A DNA stretch of 35,037 bases from Pelargonium nanum (GCA_036897485.1 JAYMTF010000494.1:1-35037); one strand, 5' to 3'; shown: positions 24,401-35,037, counted from the stretch's first letter. The notes: generated from the sequence alone by a model not told the origin. Program-made: numbers and translations.

Positions 24401-27362
24401 AAATGTACTCCAGGAGCCAGATCACCATATCCCAGAGGCATTCGGCAGTTGCTTGACCAAAGATAGGCACTAACTTCTATGCATAGATATAAAATAATAT
24501 ATGGAACAATATAGAAATCCTCATTGGATCTACAAAAATCTATTCACACTGAAAGAGTGCATGAAGTCAATCACTCCCCTAAATATAATACAATGTCCAT
24601 TAGGGATAAGTAGAAGAGCCAAGTTACAAATTCTATAAAATAAATAAAAAATGTTTTCATAATAAATCAGAACAATGTATAGAGAGAGGTGGGATTTTTA
24701 GAAATCCTAGGTTTGACACCTATATATCACTACCTCTGATGTTCATAAATCAACTTTTCAAAAGCTATAAAAAGATAGGATACTTTATTTTAGAGGAAAA
24801 TTATAGAATGAGCTTCCAAACAACAAAAAAAAAGGTCTTTCGATATCATAATCGCATGAGTAACTGACTCAAGCTTTTAACACCTGACGTGTCTATTGTT
24901 TTGTATGGTCTAACATCACAACCATATAACTGAAAAATATTAGTTTTAAGGATACAAATATAATACATGAAGTTTCAAATTAAATAATTTCCTGATAAAG
25001 GATGATTAAAATGAATGGGCCATATTGAGGTTTGAAAAGTGTGATACCAAGCATGCTCTAAATGATGTGCATGCAATATTATTTATTGCAAAAACCTCAC
25101 TTGTAGCCATGGTGCATGGCGCGCACCTTTCAAAATCAAGATGCGCGTATGTAATATGTGTATATATATATATATATATTCTGGGTATATTTGATATATT
25201 GACATAATAAATAAAACAAATGGGTCAAAGGATATAATTGATAGTTCTAACTTACGAAGTATTAAATCTAAATATCATAGTATTCGTCCTCATTAGCACC
25301 TACTTCAGCAAAGGTGCCTCACATGAACACTTGAGAAGCACCTTATGTGTACCTTCACTTGCTTTAGAGCCTCGGCAAGCATACCATGCCCTTTTCACTC
25401 CATTGGTTTAACTTCAATGTAATTTCATTCTTTAAAAGATACGTTCACTAGTTACTAACCTGCCAAGACTGCAAAGATTTCAATGTGAACTCTGCTACAA
25501 GTCGTATCCAATCACTATACCCTTCCACATTCACAAGCTCTGACAACTGCAAGACAATTTAACAAACTCATCAAACCAGATAAGTCCTAATAATTGCTTC
25601 AAAGCAAGGTCATGATAAAAAAAATATTCCAATTCTGTTAAGGCCTTCTCCATCATGTACAAAATTAAAGAAAAAAAAGGTAGCAGGAACCTTTCAGAAA
25701 ATTGTTACAATAGAGATGTTCTAATTAATAAATTGAAAGTAAGAGGCATCTGTTTGATTTAAGGTCAATGAACAAGTGATCTCTTAGTATACTTTTGCTA
25801 TTTCACATTAACATTTGGTCACTGACCCACAACTCTGATATTTATAATGACTGAAGTGATTCAGTAATTGACACAGACATAGCCACATAGCAATACATTA
25901 TCAGAAGCAAACATGAAACCTGATAATTCACTCTGAAACGTCCAAGAAGACGACAATACTCATGGTAATTATCGTGATCAGCAAGACCTAGTAAACAAAC
26001 CAGGCAGGGTGATCAGAAAAGAATAAAAAAGAAACAGAAAACTGCAAATAAGAACGACAAGCTACTAAAAGATGACCAGAAAGTTTGTAAAGCACTAGAT
26101 ATAAAATTCACAGCATGACAAACTAATTGCGTTACCGCTATATATTTCTTATTGGGAAGAAACAACTAGTGCCAGTATGTAGAAAATAATACATTCAAAA
26201 AAGGATTAACAGCTCATCTAAGATCAACTATATAAGCATGCCTTGTATGCTAAGATGCCCTAACACTACTGAACGAAAAAAATATAAATACTCAAAAAGT
26301 TTAAGATGCAATTGCTCACACACACCAGGTCAAGTGTCAACAGCTGCAGTAATTCACATTGACATTCTTTTACATGTATAACAACTCCACAATCCAGGCC
26401 TGTAACTGAATGACCAAACTTGGCTAGTTTGATTCTTTTTTGCCTACATTTAATCCTACATACGTGTTGATGCTAGAATAACTAGTTCAAGTTCTGCTTC
26501 TATCAATGCCAAATACAAGAGTAGAGTAGAGCTAAACATAGAAAAAATTCCTCGTCTAAACAAATAGCAACTTAGTTAGCCGGTATATAACATCCAGTAT
26601 CAATAAAATTTAAAGCTCAACCAATTGACTTCTACTCTGTTAGCACCACCAAAATAGCATCTGCAAGTTATATGGTTCTTACATTTATCATTTAGTAGTG
26701 ATATAAATAAGCGAAAATGTTGTATTGAAAAGAAAAAAGGCAAGAAAACAGAAGGATTGAACAAGTCAAAGCAGATAATAAACAGGCAGAAAAAATGAAG
26801 TACCAAGATAAATCAACTCAAAAGGAAAAAATAAAGAATGATGCAATTACCTTGGCCTGTTTGTAAAATTTCTTGGGTTCCCTTCATCAAATGGTCCAAA
26901 AACTTTGAACGCGCAGCGTCATTTGTAAACAATGAACGCCTTACAGAAGCTAGTCGCACCAAGCACTCCAAAGCCTAGGAGAAAAATATAAATATTCTGA
27001 AAAGAAGTTCAAACGCGGCAAAACAAAGACCAATAAAAAGAAAACCTATTTCAAAGATGTATGTGTATTTCTAGATTGAGCACATCAAGAAATTCCCCAC
27101 AATCAAAATAAAATCACTATAAATTTGATAACATTATTCATTGGTAATCTGCGATAAAAACTCATACCTACAAAAATATAGGTTTCTGTAAAATAATGGC
27201 TCCTAAGATAGTTGTATATAATAAAGGGTAAGCTTTTTACAAATAAAGTTGCAAGTCCAAATCCTGTTGGATGGGGCTGGGAAAGATTGTGGGAAAGGGA
27301 GGGCTACACCCTTGCTGTGTAGCTTAATGGCACGATGGGCCTCTTTTCATTACACATGCGCA

Positions 27363-27394
<32 letters not shown>

Positions 27395-27595
27395 CAGAGA
27401 CAAACACATGCACGCAAGGAAATGGCCTTCAAAAATACATTCTAGGTTAGAAATGAGATGGTGACAAGAAAGTTTTCCTTCTTCACCCTCCTATAGGTGT
27501 TCACATTAACACACTTGCATAAGACAAACTAAAGCAAACAAGAGGGGAAGATCAAGACCCACAACGAGAATCTAAGAACAAAATCCAGATGACCT

Positions 27596-27635
<40 letters not shown>

Positions 27636-30600
27636 AAAAGGTGTGGGAAGAATCATCCAACAAAGGCAACCAGTAGAATAAGGTACACAAAATTGCATCT
27701 TCAACCAATCACATGAAGTTGCACACTCAAGAATCCTTATGTTATGCTCTTGCCAAATGCACGCCACAATAGGAGTGAACTGCTCTCAAACTCGACATTC
27801 CTAAAATTGTGATTTATGAAAACTCCCATTCCAGATCCAAACAACTGAGCTAACTCTCCAGGATAACCAAACAATCCCTGAAAGTACGGAAGATAACAGG
27901 CTACTCAATTTCTGATAAGGAGAAATGACAGCATGTGATCCACCACTCTCCCCAATGTGTTCCATGTCCAACCATGTATTGAAGTACAGATCAATTTGCA
28001 TACTAACATCCAAGGTTTTCGATACGAGTTAAATATTTGATTGCTTATGATCACTGTCAATACAATGTGTGAATACATGTCTCACCAACATCAGCATGAG
28101 CACCTTCAGTATATCATAATTTTGCACCATACTAATTCCCCTACTTTGTTAACCCCTTTATTTCAAGTAGAAATAAAACTAACATGCGTGATAAGACTTC
28201 CGACTAATGAGTAAGCAGAAAAGAACGCATTCCTTGTCATAGACCTATGAAATGGCCAACATACCTGAACAGTCCCTGGAATTTTAGGCATGATTACCTT
28301 ACATAGTGGATAGATTTTTAAGTTCACCACTTTAAAACTCTTCCTAGAAAATTCTACTAGAGATGGTTAATCATGTCACCTCCACGAGCTTTCTGTATCA
28401 GATTAATAATCAAAACAAACATAACAAACACTAACCTCCTTAGGAAGAGGGGGATTTGCACTGCTATAGTAATCAAAAAATATCTGCAATGTTGAAGGAT
28501 CTTCTAAAACTGGCTTCCAAGAAGATGGTATCTGTTAGATTACCAACATATTATTTGATTATTTCAGAACCACAGGCAAAAGGAACTGAAAAAGAAAAAA
28601 AAAAGGTACTAAAACAGAGAATAGTTTATATCGAAAGCAATATACCTGAACAGTGCCAAACTCATCGGAACTTTCATCGATAGATGTTCCAACAAAGTCG
28701 AAGGATAAACATTTAAGTGAAAGAGAGAGTGCCAACTCCTGCAATCGACTCACGACTGCATATTCATAGACATAAAACAGTCACAATGACAACCAACAGC
28801 ATAACGCCATACCGGTAAAAAGACAATTTGAGACCAACCAAACAAAACTACAGGGAACGGTATAATAAATTCTGACACTTTACCATCACTTTTCAGCTGA
28901 TGCAATGATGTTAGAGATATCTGGAATATTTGAAAAAGTGATTGATCCCTGAAGGAGCAGGCTACCCTTCGGTGATGAGTTGAAGGCAAGCCTGAAGTGG
29001 CCTGAAAAGCAGATTATACCATACAAAAATCCAAATGCTAAAATATTTATAATAAAAAATTATATTCATTAGGAGGTATAAAATATATATATATATATAC
29101 ACACAGTGAAAGCTCCATCTGTTCACAGTTTCAGCTATTCAATAAAGCAGAATGATCAACATCAATAATCATTAAAGGAGCTGCTAAAGAACATTACCAT
29201 ATGAAATAGCATTCTAAATGTTCAGTAGTCGATAACATGGAACATATCATTTATGTGCGTGAAAGAGAACTAGGTTTTAAGTGTGTGCTTCTAATCTTAA
29301 TGAGAGTTTGTGAGAAAGCCTGACAGCAATAAATACCAAAAAGGCCTGTCCAATACTCCAATTTCAAAAAGAACGCAGTTAAACAATTGAAGGGAATCCG
29401 AATAAGTCATAATAAAGTTAAATCAAAACCAGAAACTGAAGAATAAAAGACGTTAATTATTAAAAACATTTACAGCGGAATTCCCCAACAAATGTTTAAG
29501 GAAATCCAAAATTTGCATCTCAGGTGAACGTGAATTTTATAAATGTGAAGATTCAATTCTAAAGTTAATAGAATTAGGAAAGTTAGTTAAAATAGGAAAG
29601 TTAGTTAAATTAGGAAAGTTATTGTTGTTAGGAAAATTTAGTTTAATCTTCTAGTTTAGCTTATTTTCTATTTCTAGTCTTAATCTCTCCTATATAATGG
29701 AGTCTCTCTTGTACTAGTTATTAACAAGTTATCACAAGTTATTTACAAGTTATTCACATCAATAAAACAAATTCAACAATAAATGTAATCGTAAGAAGAA
29801 AAATATATGTAAAACATAATCAATAAAGTCATCCCAAACGGTGCACCTAACCCCGTTGATAGACATGACAGGCAAGAAACCAAAATTGAACAAAAGAGAG
29901 GTCTTACTATTCTCAGTGAAATTAGTAAGACATGCCACTTTCTCAAAACAAATGGGTTACTGTCATGACATCTCAGTTCAACTTTTTATTCAACATCGTA
30001 AGATTAGGTTAGGTTAAATATTGATCTAGAAATGAAATCCCCTTTACACATTAACAATTACATACTAATCTTGTACAAATATGGGTGCATCAATTCAAGA
30101 CTGCTATAAAACTTGTCTCGCTTGCAACAGGACTAGTATTCTAGAAAATCAAGAAATTTCTCAACACTGAAAAAGAATCTTACAAGAAAATTGCTTGTCA
30201 AAATAAAATACAAAACCCATATCTTACAAGTTACAACAAAATCTGGTTATTGTTCATATACTGACTGAAAGGTGGGGGGAAAGTGGAATCTAACCTGGTT
30301 CATCTCAGATACAAGTTGATTCAGTATCTTCAAACCAATAGCATAATGATCAGGTGATCCCTGGTAACAACAAGTTTGTGAGCAACAATATCTACTGGCA
30401 TTCACATGAATCCAGAAGCAAGATGCAACCATTGACCAAAAGCATATGTCATATCACCTGGCTCAAAAAGTTCATAGACTCTTTAACCACGTCTTTGAAT
30501 CTGTCGTCATCAAACCACCCGAACTTTGTTACTCGACATAAGAGTTGAATCAAAGATGCAGTCACGAAAGATTCCAATTTAGGTCCTCTTGTGGCCAAAT

Positions 30601-31284
30601 AGTTGATGACATAATTTCCTGTAAAATTTACCATAAAGCTCAATTTGGTAAATACACTCGTTTTAAAGGGATGCTTTTATACTCTCTTTTTCTACTTGTT
30701 TTCACAGTATGCTTTCCTTTTCCACCAACTCAAATTATATAATGATTTCCTTCTCACTGATTTTAATTATAGTATGTTTTCCTTTTCCACCGGTTGAAAT
30801 CGTATTATATTTACCTTTTCGACATGTTTTCGTATTATAGTCCCTTTTCAACTTGTTCAAGCCCCTTTATACTCCCTTTTTAGTCGTGTTGAAACAATTT
30901 TATCTTTACTTATTCAAATTCTTTTCGGTTTACCGTTTACGTGTGTTGCAAAAGTTCACGAAGATTATCATAAAGAGAATACCATCCCTCAAATTAGAAG
31001 ATTAGAGTCAATAAAGAGTATAAAGAAACCCAAACAGAAAATTTACGGATATCTAGACGGAGCTGTAAGGCAAGGCTATGCTCAGTCACTTGCTTCAACA
31101 AACTTGAACTAGCCAGCATCAACGCATAAGGAGTCGATGCATTATCAAGAATGTACTGGCATTGTGAAATGTACTCGGTGTTCACAGAAAAGCACTTCAG
31201 AGTGTTCTCAGCGTGAGCTCTCTCCACCGAGTCCTGTGAATTGTACAGCCTCTCACACAAAGCCTCCAATTGTGCCAGCTCCAT
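15406..31284 (-). CDS. XPO7: Exportin-7 (RanBP16), nuclear transport receptor
   Basis: I place 28 coding exons, all in phase: 31284-31047, 30618-30458, 30360-30295, 29001-28884, 28755-28646, 28531-28436, 26974-26851, 25987-25920, 25546-25460, 24293-24141, 24050-23955, 23782-23723, 23620-23502, 23423-23336, 22392-22288, 22207-22106 (or from 22210), 22026-21974, 21857-21794, 21686-21552, 21005-20893, 20809-20716, 20095-19876, 19500-19370, 18520-18374, 18161-18033, 17433-17335, 16071-16033, 15543-15406. The product is 1050 or 1051 aa, the length of the Arabidopsis homologue At5g06120 as I recall it. Seen: [16 protein letters not shown] start, an importin-beta-like N-terminal segment ([15 protein letters not shown]), [48 protein letters not shown], and the end [15 protein letters not shown]. 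Family role: a HEAT-repeat karyopherin that binds Ran-GTP and carries proteins through nuclear pores. No broken exon was found. Confidence 0.94.
16579..16823. mobile_element. Stowaway-like MITE in an XPO7 intron
   Basis: The right end GGGATGGAAGGAGTAATA, read in reverse, gives TATTACTCCTTCCATCCC, a diverged form of the plant Stowaway terminus. The left end starts TATACTCTTTACAT. The two ends can be aligned as imperfect inverted repeats bounded by TA, about 245 bases apart, with no coding capacity. It lies in the intron between exons 26 and 27. Confidence 0.5.
17506..17602 (-). mobile_element. tRNA-derived SINE body, 5'-truncated, in an XPO7 intron
   Basis: The minus strand reads GGAAACAGCCCCTGGGG, then CAGGGTGGGACTGGATACAT, then ACCCTTCCAAAACTCCACAA, then GGAACTCGTGAACCAGGTTG. 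I recognise this order as the body and 3' end of a widespread plant tRNA-related SINE. The tRNA-like promoter head is missing. Just upstream (17625-17690) is a GC-rich stretch with CCGGT-type motifs that is probably another repeat fragment. The SINE lies in the intron between exons 25 and 26, in the same sense as XPO7. Confidence 0.6.
18970..19115. mobile_element. Possible Stowaway MITE end in an XPO7 intron
   Basis: GAGGGAGTAATA at about 19107 is, in reverse, TATTACTCCCTC, the common plant Stowaway end. I could not find a matching left end; a short palindrome (GGAAACATTTGTTTCC) lies at 18985. It is probably a truncated copy. Confidence 0.35.
22664..22712. repeat. Short direct repeat in an XPO7 intron
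   Basis: CCCACTTAGAGTTCCATAAC, followed by ACC, occurs at 22664 and again at 22690, a period of 26 bases with no mismatch over 23 bases. Confidence 0.85.
25161..25179. repeat. (TA)n microsatellite
   Basis: Nineteen bases of alternating T and A in the intron between exons 9 and 10 of XPO7. Confidence 0.9.
27357..27397. repeat. Compound (CGCA)n(CA)n microsatellite
   Basis: A run of about six CGCA units passes directly into a CA run, in the XPO7 intron between exons 6 and 7. Alternating purine-pyrimidine GC/CA sequence of this kind can adopt Z-DNA. Confidence 0.9.
27597..27637. repeat. (AGAA)n microsatellite
   Basis: About ten AGAA units form a pure purine tract, 200 bases from the compound CGCA/CA repeat in the same XPO7 intron. 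Confidence 0.9.
29082..29105. repeat. (TA)n(CA)n microsatellite
   Basis: An alternating AT run followed by a short ACACAC run, just upstream of exon 4 of XPO7 in transcript sense. Confidence 0.85.
29544..29778 (+). mobile_element. Solo LTR with 5-bp target duplication, in an XPO7 intron
   Basis: A 235-base element begins TGTGAAGATT and ends AATTCAACA (TG...CA). ATAAA flanks it on both sides (29539-29543 and 29779-29783). Inside are three near-copies of AGGAAAGTTAGTTAA (29575-29620), a TATA box (CTATATAATGG, about 29690) and AATAAAA (29761) as polyadenylation signal, in LTR order on the plus strand. No internal domain follows, so it is a solo LTR or a very short LTR element. It sits in the intron between exons 3 and 4, antisense to XPO7. 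Confidence 0.78.
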
Positions 31285-31295
31285 TACAGCAATAT

Positions 31296-31971
31296 CTGAA
31301 AATGGCATTCATGCTTTATAGTAAGTAACAATATTTCCAAGGACAGATGTAACAATGAAATTGCATGTGATAAACTTCCAATAATGAAGGTTTTGAATTC
31401 CAATCTTAAATCAAATGTGAAACTCAAAGTGGTCCTATTCAAAATCTCTCCAGAAAATTATCATGTGATAACTGATAACCTTCTAATAAACAAAAGTCCT
31501 AACTATGCCTGATAAATTATTTACACTTACAACATTTTCCCAGCAACCAAACAGAGAGTGAACCAGAAAAGAGACACAATCAAGTTCAACACACTATCAC
31601 GAGTCAGTACCAAAAAATATGGCACTATAATGATGTAGCGCAGCAAAGGATATGTCAAGTGATCAGAAACCGATAATCATGTCCCGAATTCTCAAATTCT
31701 AAACTCCAAAAATCCTAGCTCTACCAGCGAAAACAGAATCGCCGCAATGTAGACACCGTGCGTGAGATTCCAGCAACAAAACGTCAAGAAAAAATAGATT
31801 CCAGGCTTCCAACTCCAAAATATTCCAGAAAAGAAACAGAAAATCCAAAGAAACGCAACACAAAACGATTCAGCGGAATGGCAACAACTCGGAAACGAAT
31901 TCACAAGTACAATCAGTGGACGATCATGTTCACTGTGAAGATACAGAGACGGAGAGGGAAATGAGAGGTAC
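31296..31971 (-). other. 5'-UTR intron of XPO7
   Basis: Donor TCCAAAG|GTACCTC (31972/31971) and acceptor ATTTTCAG|ATATTG (31296/31295) bound a 676-base intron. The second leader exon is only 11 bases before the ATG at 31284. No ATG lies in the near part of the upstream leader exon (31972 to about 32040), so the start at 31284 would be the first. Confidence 0.65.
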
Positions 31972-32287
31972 CTTTGGATCTGAGGATCCAAAACCCTAGT
32001 GGCCTCTGAACTTAAGTCCCTTGTTGTTTACTTCAATGGAGGAAAATAGAGAACATCGAAAGTGGAAGAGAGTGAGGAGCGATTCGGTTTTCGGCTTCTT
32101 CTTACACAGGCAAATGTGTTTTCGTTCTGTTCGACGGTGTTTTCGCCAATGCGGATGATATGGTGTGGTTCGAGAGTACGTGCTCCTCTCGTCGGCACCG
32201 TTCAATGAGAATACTTTTTGTGAGATTGCGGAGGGCACGTACTCGGTAGAACGGTTTGCTTTGCGTCTCAAAAACGGCGTGCCAGAC

Positions 32288-32413
32288 GGCCCAAGACCGA
32301 ATTCATATTTTAAATTCTCAATGGATTCGTTCAAAGGCCCACGTGCGTACGGCCCAGACCGAATTCATATTTTTTTAATTCTCGGTGGATTCGTTCAAAG
32401 GCCCACGTGCGTT
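32288..32413. promoter_or_regulatory. 63-bp tandem repeat with G-boxes upstream of XPO7
   Basis: Two copies of a unit of about 63 bases start at 32288 and 32351. Each has GGCCCA, GACCGAATTCATATTT, GGATTCGTTCAAAGGCCCAC and a CACGTG G-box (32340-32345 and 32404-32409). GGCCCA is a site II-type element bound by TCP factors in plant housekeeping promoters, and CACGTG is bound by bHLH and bZIP factors. The repeat lies about 250-400 bases upstream of the likely XPO7 transcription start. Confidence 0.7.
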
Positions 32414-32850
32414 CGAATCACGCCATTTTTTTTAAATGTGGGCTTTAGATAGCCGTTGGCGTATGCCAATATGGTCCATGCTGACCGGGTCACCAAGTTG
32501 TCACCGTCAGAAAGAACCGGTCTTACTAAGCGTCTTATGGGTTGTTTCTGTTATGCGGCATGTTTTTATAATTGTGAATCGGATAATGGGATGCTTTCGA
32601 ACAACCTAATTTGGTAGATTATGTGTTTTATATTGTTTTGGCGCTCGTGAAAAGGTTATCTCATCTTTCCGGATGCGGGATTTAGGGGCATCGCACATGG
32701 TTGATTCTCTCAATCCATGACAAAGAGTATCGTAGCGGGTTCAGACACGCAGTGGATCATCGTGTGCATGTGGTAGATACGGGTGGTTCCTTGTGGCACG
32801 CATCTCGTGAGCGATTTATGGAAAGAAAACAGTAGTCAAACAGTCTCTTA
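32414..32850. other. Intergenic DNA without recognised features
   Basis: No gene, repeat or structural RNA is supported between the G-box repeat and the SINE candidate. Confidence 0.5.
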
Positions 32851-33010
32851 GGGGTGGCGCAATGGTCAAGACACACATCTCCATGTGGGAGGTCGTGTGT
32901 ACAAACCTCATTGTGTCGGGTGGGGTGGGATTTTGGGTTAAAAGGAAACTGTAAAATGAGTTGATTAATGTGTCTTACAAGAAAGTACAAAGGGGCGGAT
33001 AACAATCATG
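32851..33010 (+). mobile_element. tRNA-like SINE candidate
   Basis: The head GGGGTGGCGCAATGGTCAAG contains an A-box (TGGCGCAATGG, 32855-32865), and GTGTACAAACC at 32897-32907 is a decayed B-box in the correct spacing. The segment cannot fold as a normal tRNA, and a non-tRNA tail follows (GTGTCGGGTGGGGTGGG), as in plant SINEs. The 3' end and the target duplication are not clear. Confidence 0.55.
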
Positions 33011-33367
33011 CACAAACGATTGTACATTCCATGAAACTATGAGAGACACTCTATTTATGCCAAATTAACTCGCGTAATATGTCAGAAGTTAGATATGGTA
33101 TTCGAAATACTAACAAAAATAATGTCTTTGTTTTTATTGTTCGAGATGTTTCAGTTATTGTGACTCATTTTGAAAGTGTCAATTTTTTATTTACGGGTTG
33201 GTCAGAGAATCGAGTGGCACGCAAATTATATAAGTTTTCGATTTTTTTTCGAGACTTATTTGAGTGGATTGATTTTCAAGCTCTCGTATTCAATTTAAAT
33301 TGATAATTTATTAACTTTTTTTGTTAAAAAAAACAAACTTTTCAAACGTTGATAGCCTAATTGGAAA

Positions 33368-33392
33368 GCAAACAGAGTATCACTCCGTTTGC
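33368..33392. other. Short hairpin upstream of CDC48C
   Basis: GCAAACAGAGT and ACTCCGTTTGC form an 11-base stem with one mismatch and a 3-base loop, at the probable transcription start region of CDC48C. Confidence 0.6.
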
Positions 33393-34376
33393 CCTAACAG
33401 CATTCAGCCACCGTTTCCTCAGTGGTCACGCGGTTGCCGGCGACAATAAAGCCTTCCTCCAACTTCCCGGCGGCCAGCGACACACAGGTAACCATTCACT
33501 ATCTATTCGCTGATGTAGTTTTATAACTCTTCTAACGTATACTTATCTTAAGCAAAACTTCTGATTCGATGATTAATTTTGATGAAATTGATCCAAGCTC
33601 CAATTTTTAATCCGTAATGGTTTTTTTGGGTGTTCTTTTCATCAATCTTCGATGTTCGTTGGTTATGGATTAGTAAACTGCAAAATAAAGATTAGCTGGT
33701 ACTTTGAAATGTCTTGTGAGATTAGAGGGATAATGGTAGTTTAACTAGGCAAATCGACATTATTAATTGACGAAAAACAGTGCTAGTGTGATGAATTGGG
33801 TTTGTTGTTGACACTCTTTCGGGAGATTACGTATTATTTTGAAATGAAGGAGTTATAATCTAATAAAAATAAGAGGTCTAATTAGAACTCTTCCCAGCTT
33901 CAAATTTTAAAGGAATAAAAGATAAAGATCTCAGAAAAACCTATACTTTGCCATATAAGATATTAGTGTTTTGTATATTGGTTGTAATGCTTCAAGAGAG
34001 GGAAGGAATATCTAATACAACTAAGGGTAAACCGAAACCAGTACAAATAGAGAATTCCGATAAGAGGTAAATTGTTTCGTTTTCCCCACAAAATGCTGCT
34101 TACTCGATGAGAATATGTAGTTGATGTGCATTTGCCGATATGAAGGTTATCATATGATGTGTTCGAATAAGTTTACGTCGGAATACTTTTGTGTGATTGT
34201 ATATTTGCATACATTAGTTTCGCTATTGCAATATTGATGTCAAATAGGCACCCTCAGAACAACATCATCGTGGGTTGTCTTTGTTTTTTCACCAAGTACT
34301 TATTCAAATTGACAACAATCTGTTTAGTTATATCTTGTATCGCATGTGAATTGAAATCAAATAGACGCAGAAGAGG
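33393..34376 (+). other. 5' leader and leader intron of CDC48C
   Basis: A GC-richer stretch (33393-33487) ends in the donor CACACAG|GTAACC at 33487/33488 and is followed by an AT-rich stretch of about 870 bases up to the ATG. This is a likely first non-coding exon plus a 5'-UTR intron. Acceptor candidates close to the ATG are ATAG at 34361-34364 and GCAG at 34367-34370; I cannot choose between them. Confidence 0.5.
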
Positions 34377-35037
34377 ATGGCAAGAAGATCGGGAGCAGGC
34401 AGACTATCCTCAATGCTGAAACAAGATGTGCAGGAATGTATAAAGTCTAGCAAACACAAGTGCTCAACTGTTGATGAAATAGTTCATTATCTCCGAACAA
34501 ATTATCCAGCCTACAATCGCACCAGGCAGCAAACCATTTCGACACTTGTTCGACAAATCCTAGAATCATCACAACAAAGAACCAGCCACAAGAGAAATGA
34601 CGAAGGACTCGATCACATTGCTTCTCGCAAGAAGCTGAAGAAGGCGGATGGTAGTGAACAGAGTGTCCAACCTGCCTCCTCTACTTCAACTTCAAATGAT
34701 ATATCATCAAAAGAGACGGGCGATGGGGTGGTTTCCACATCTGAAGGTACAATTGATTTGATGAAGTCCATGCTGCAAAATTCTTACTCCAAAATCAAGA
34801 AAACAGAATCAAAGGCAGAAGAGAAGAATATTGAACTAGAAGTTGCTTGGAATAAGGCCAAAAAGATTGAGACGGTAAATAGGGATGTGGGCGAGGAAAG
34901 ATCGAGGGTTGATGTGAGATCAAATGGTGATGGGGTAGAGGTGAAGGGGGAGAATGGACCAATGTTTAAGGATTTGGGTGGGATGGAGGGGGTGTTGGAG
35001 GAGTTGAAGATGGAGGTGATTGTGCCACTATACCATC
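34377..35037 (+). CDS. CDC48C: CDC48C, NVL-like AAA ATPase, N-terminal part (partial)
   Basis: The frame from ATG at 34377 stays open to the window edge, 220 codons. Seen: an N-terminal basic region and helical domain (LKQDVQECIKSSKHKCSTVD ... IVHYLRTNYPAYNRT, about residues 14-50), like the N-terminal domain of NVL; a lysine-rich nuclear-localisation-like stretch (SRKKLKKAD, about 89-97); a Ser-rich linker; a charged helix (KAEEKNIELEV); then FKDLGGMEGVLEELKMEVI at about 197, the start of the first AAA module. The Walker A and B motifs lie beyond the right edge. Family knowledge: NVL is a nuclear hexameric AAA ATPase in 60S ribosome biogenesis; plant CDC48C is its homologue. Near the end the coding sequence becomes strongly G-rich. 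Confidence 0.88.
   Translation, partial: MARRSGAGRLSSMLKQDVQECIKSSKHKCSTVDEIVHYLRTNYPAYNRTRQQTISTLVRQILESSQQRTSHKRNDEGLDHIASRKKLKKADGSEQSVQPASSTSTSNDISSKETGDGVVSTSEGTIDLMKSMLQNSYSKIKKTESKAEEKNIELEVAWNKAKKIETVNRDVGEERSRVDVRSNGDGVEVKGENGPMFKDLGGMEGVLEELKMEVIVPLYH

Noticed and set aside
34189-34419. 76-codon plus-strand frame overlapping the CDC48C start
   Set aside because: It is in a different frame from the CDC48C coding sequence and lies mostly in the leader intron.

Overview
The window is nuclear DNA of a flowering plant, most likely a eudicot. Every protein-coding gene found is of a plant type, most genes carry many short GT-AG introns, and the intergenic DNA is AT-rich with plant-type LINE, SINE, LTR and Stowaway-like MITE remnants. 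I cannot name the species. No organised prokaryotic-style system, CRISPR array or viral genome is present.

Layout. (1) 1-778, minus: 5' coding part of a SUVH1/SUVH3-type SRA/SET histone methyltransferase homologue, running off the left edge. (2) 1862-2686: a 5'-truncated, frameshifted LINE bounded by a matching 10-bp target-site duplication. (3) 2877-3950, plus: an intronless DUF295 (KIB1-4 beta-propeller) gene with no F-box. (4) 4228-8400, minus: a complete group-5 subtilase of the CO(2)-response secreted protease type, which I resolve into 11 coding exons giving 783 aa. One of its introns is exactly 90 nt and fully open in frame. (5) 8.4-10.9 kb: gene-free DNA with a possible LTR remnant. 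(6) 10934-13493, minus: NCA1 (RING plus TPR-like protein needed for catalase activity), 7 coding exons, 401 aa, with a tandemly expanded CPFGYD motif. (7) 15406-31284, minus: an exportin-7 (XPO7/RanBP16) gene of about 16 kb. I place 28 coding exons whose phases all agree, giving 1050 or 1051 aa depending on one tandem splice acceptor. Its introns hold a clean 235-bp solo LTR, a SINE body, MITE remnants and microsatellites. (8) 31.3-34.4 kb: the divergent upstream region between XPO7 and the next gene, with a 63-bp tandem repeat carrying two G-boxes and a tRNA-like SINE candidate. (9) 34377 to the right edge, plus: N-terminal part of CDC48C (NVL-like AAA ATPase).

The genes are neighbours with unrelated jobs (chromatin, secreted proteolysis, catalase maturation, nuclear export, ribosome-biogenesis AAA ATPase) and do not form a cluster. 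The most interesting items are the exitron-like intron in the subtilase, the CPFGYD expansion in NCA1, the 24-residue duplication in the DUF295 protein, and the two transposon insertions whose boundaries can be read exactly. Exon coordinates were derived by hand from splice signals, phase agreement and remembered family sequences. No search or transcript data were available.
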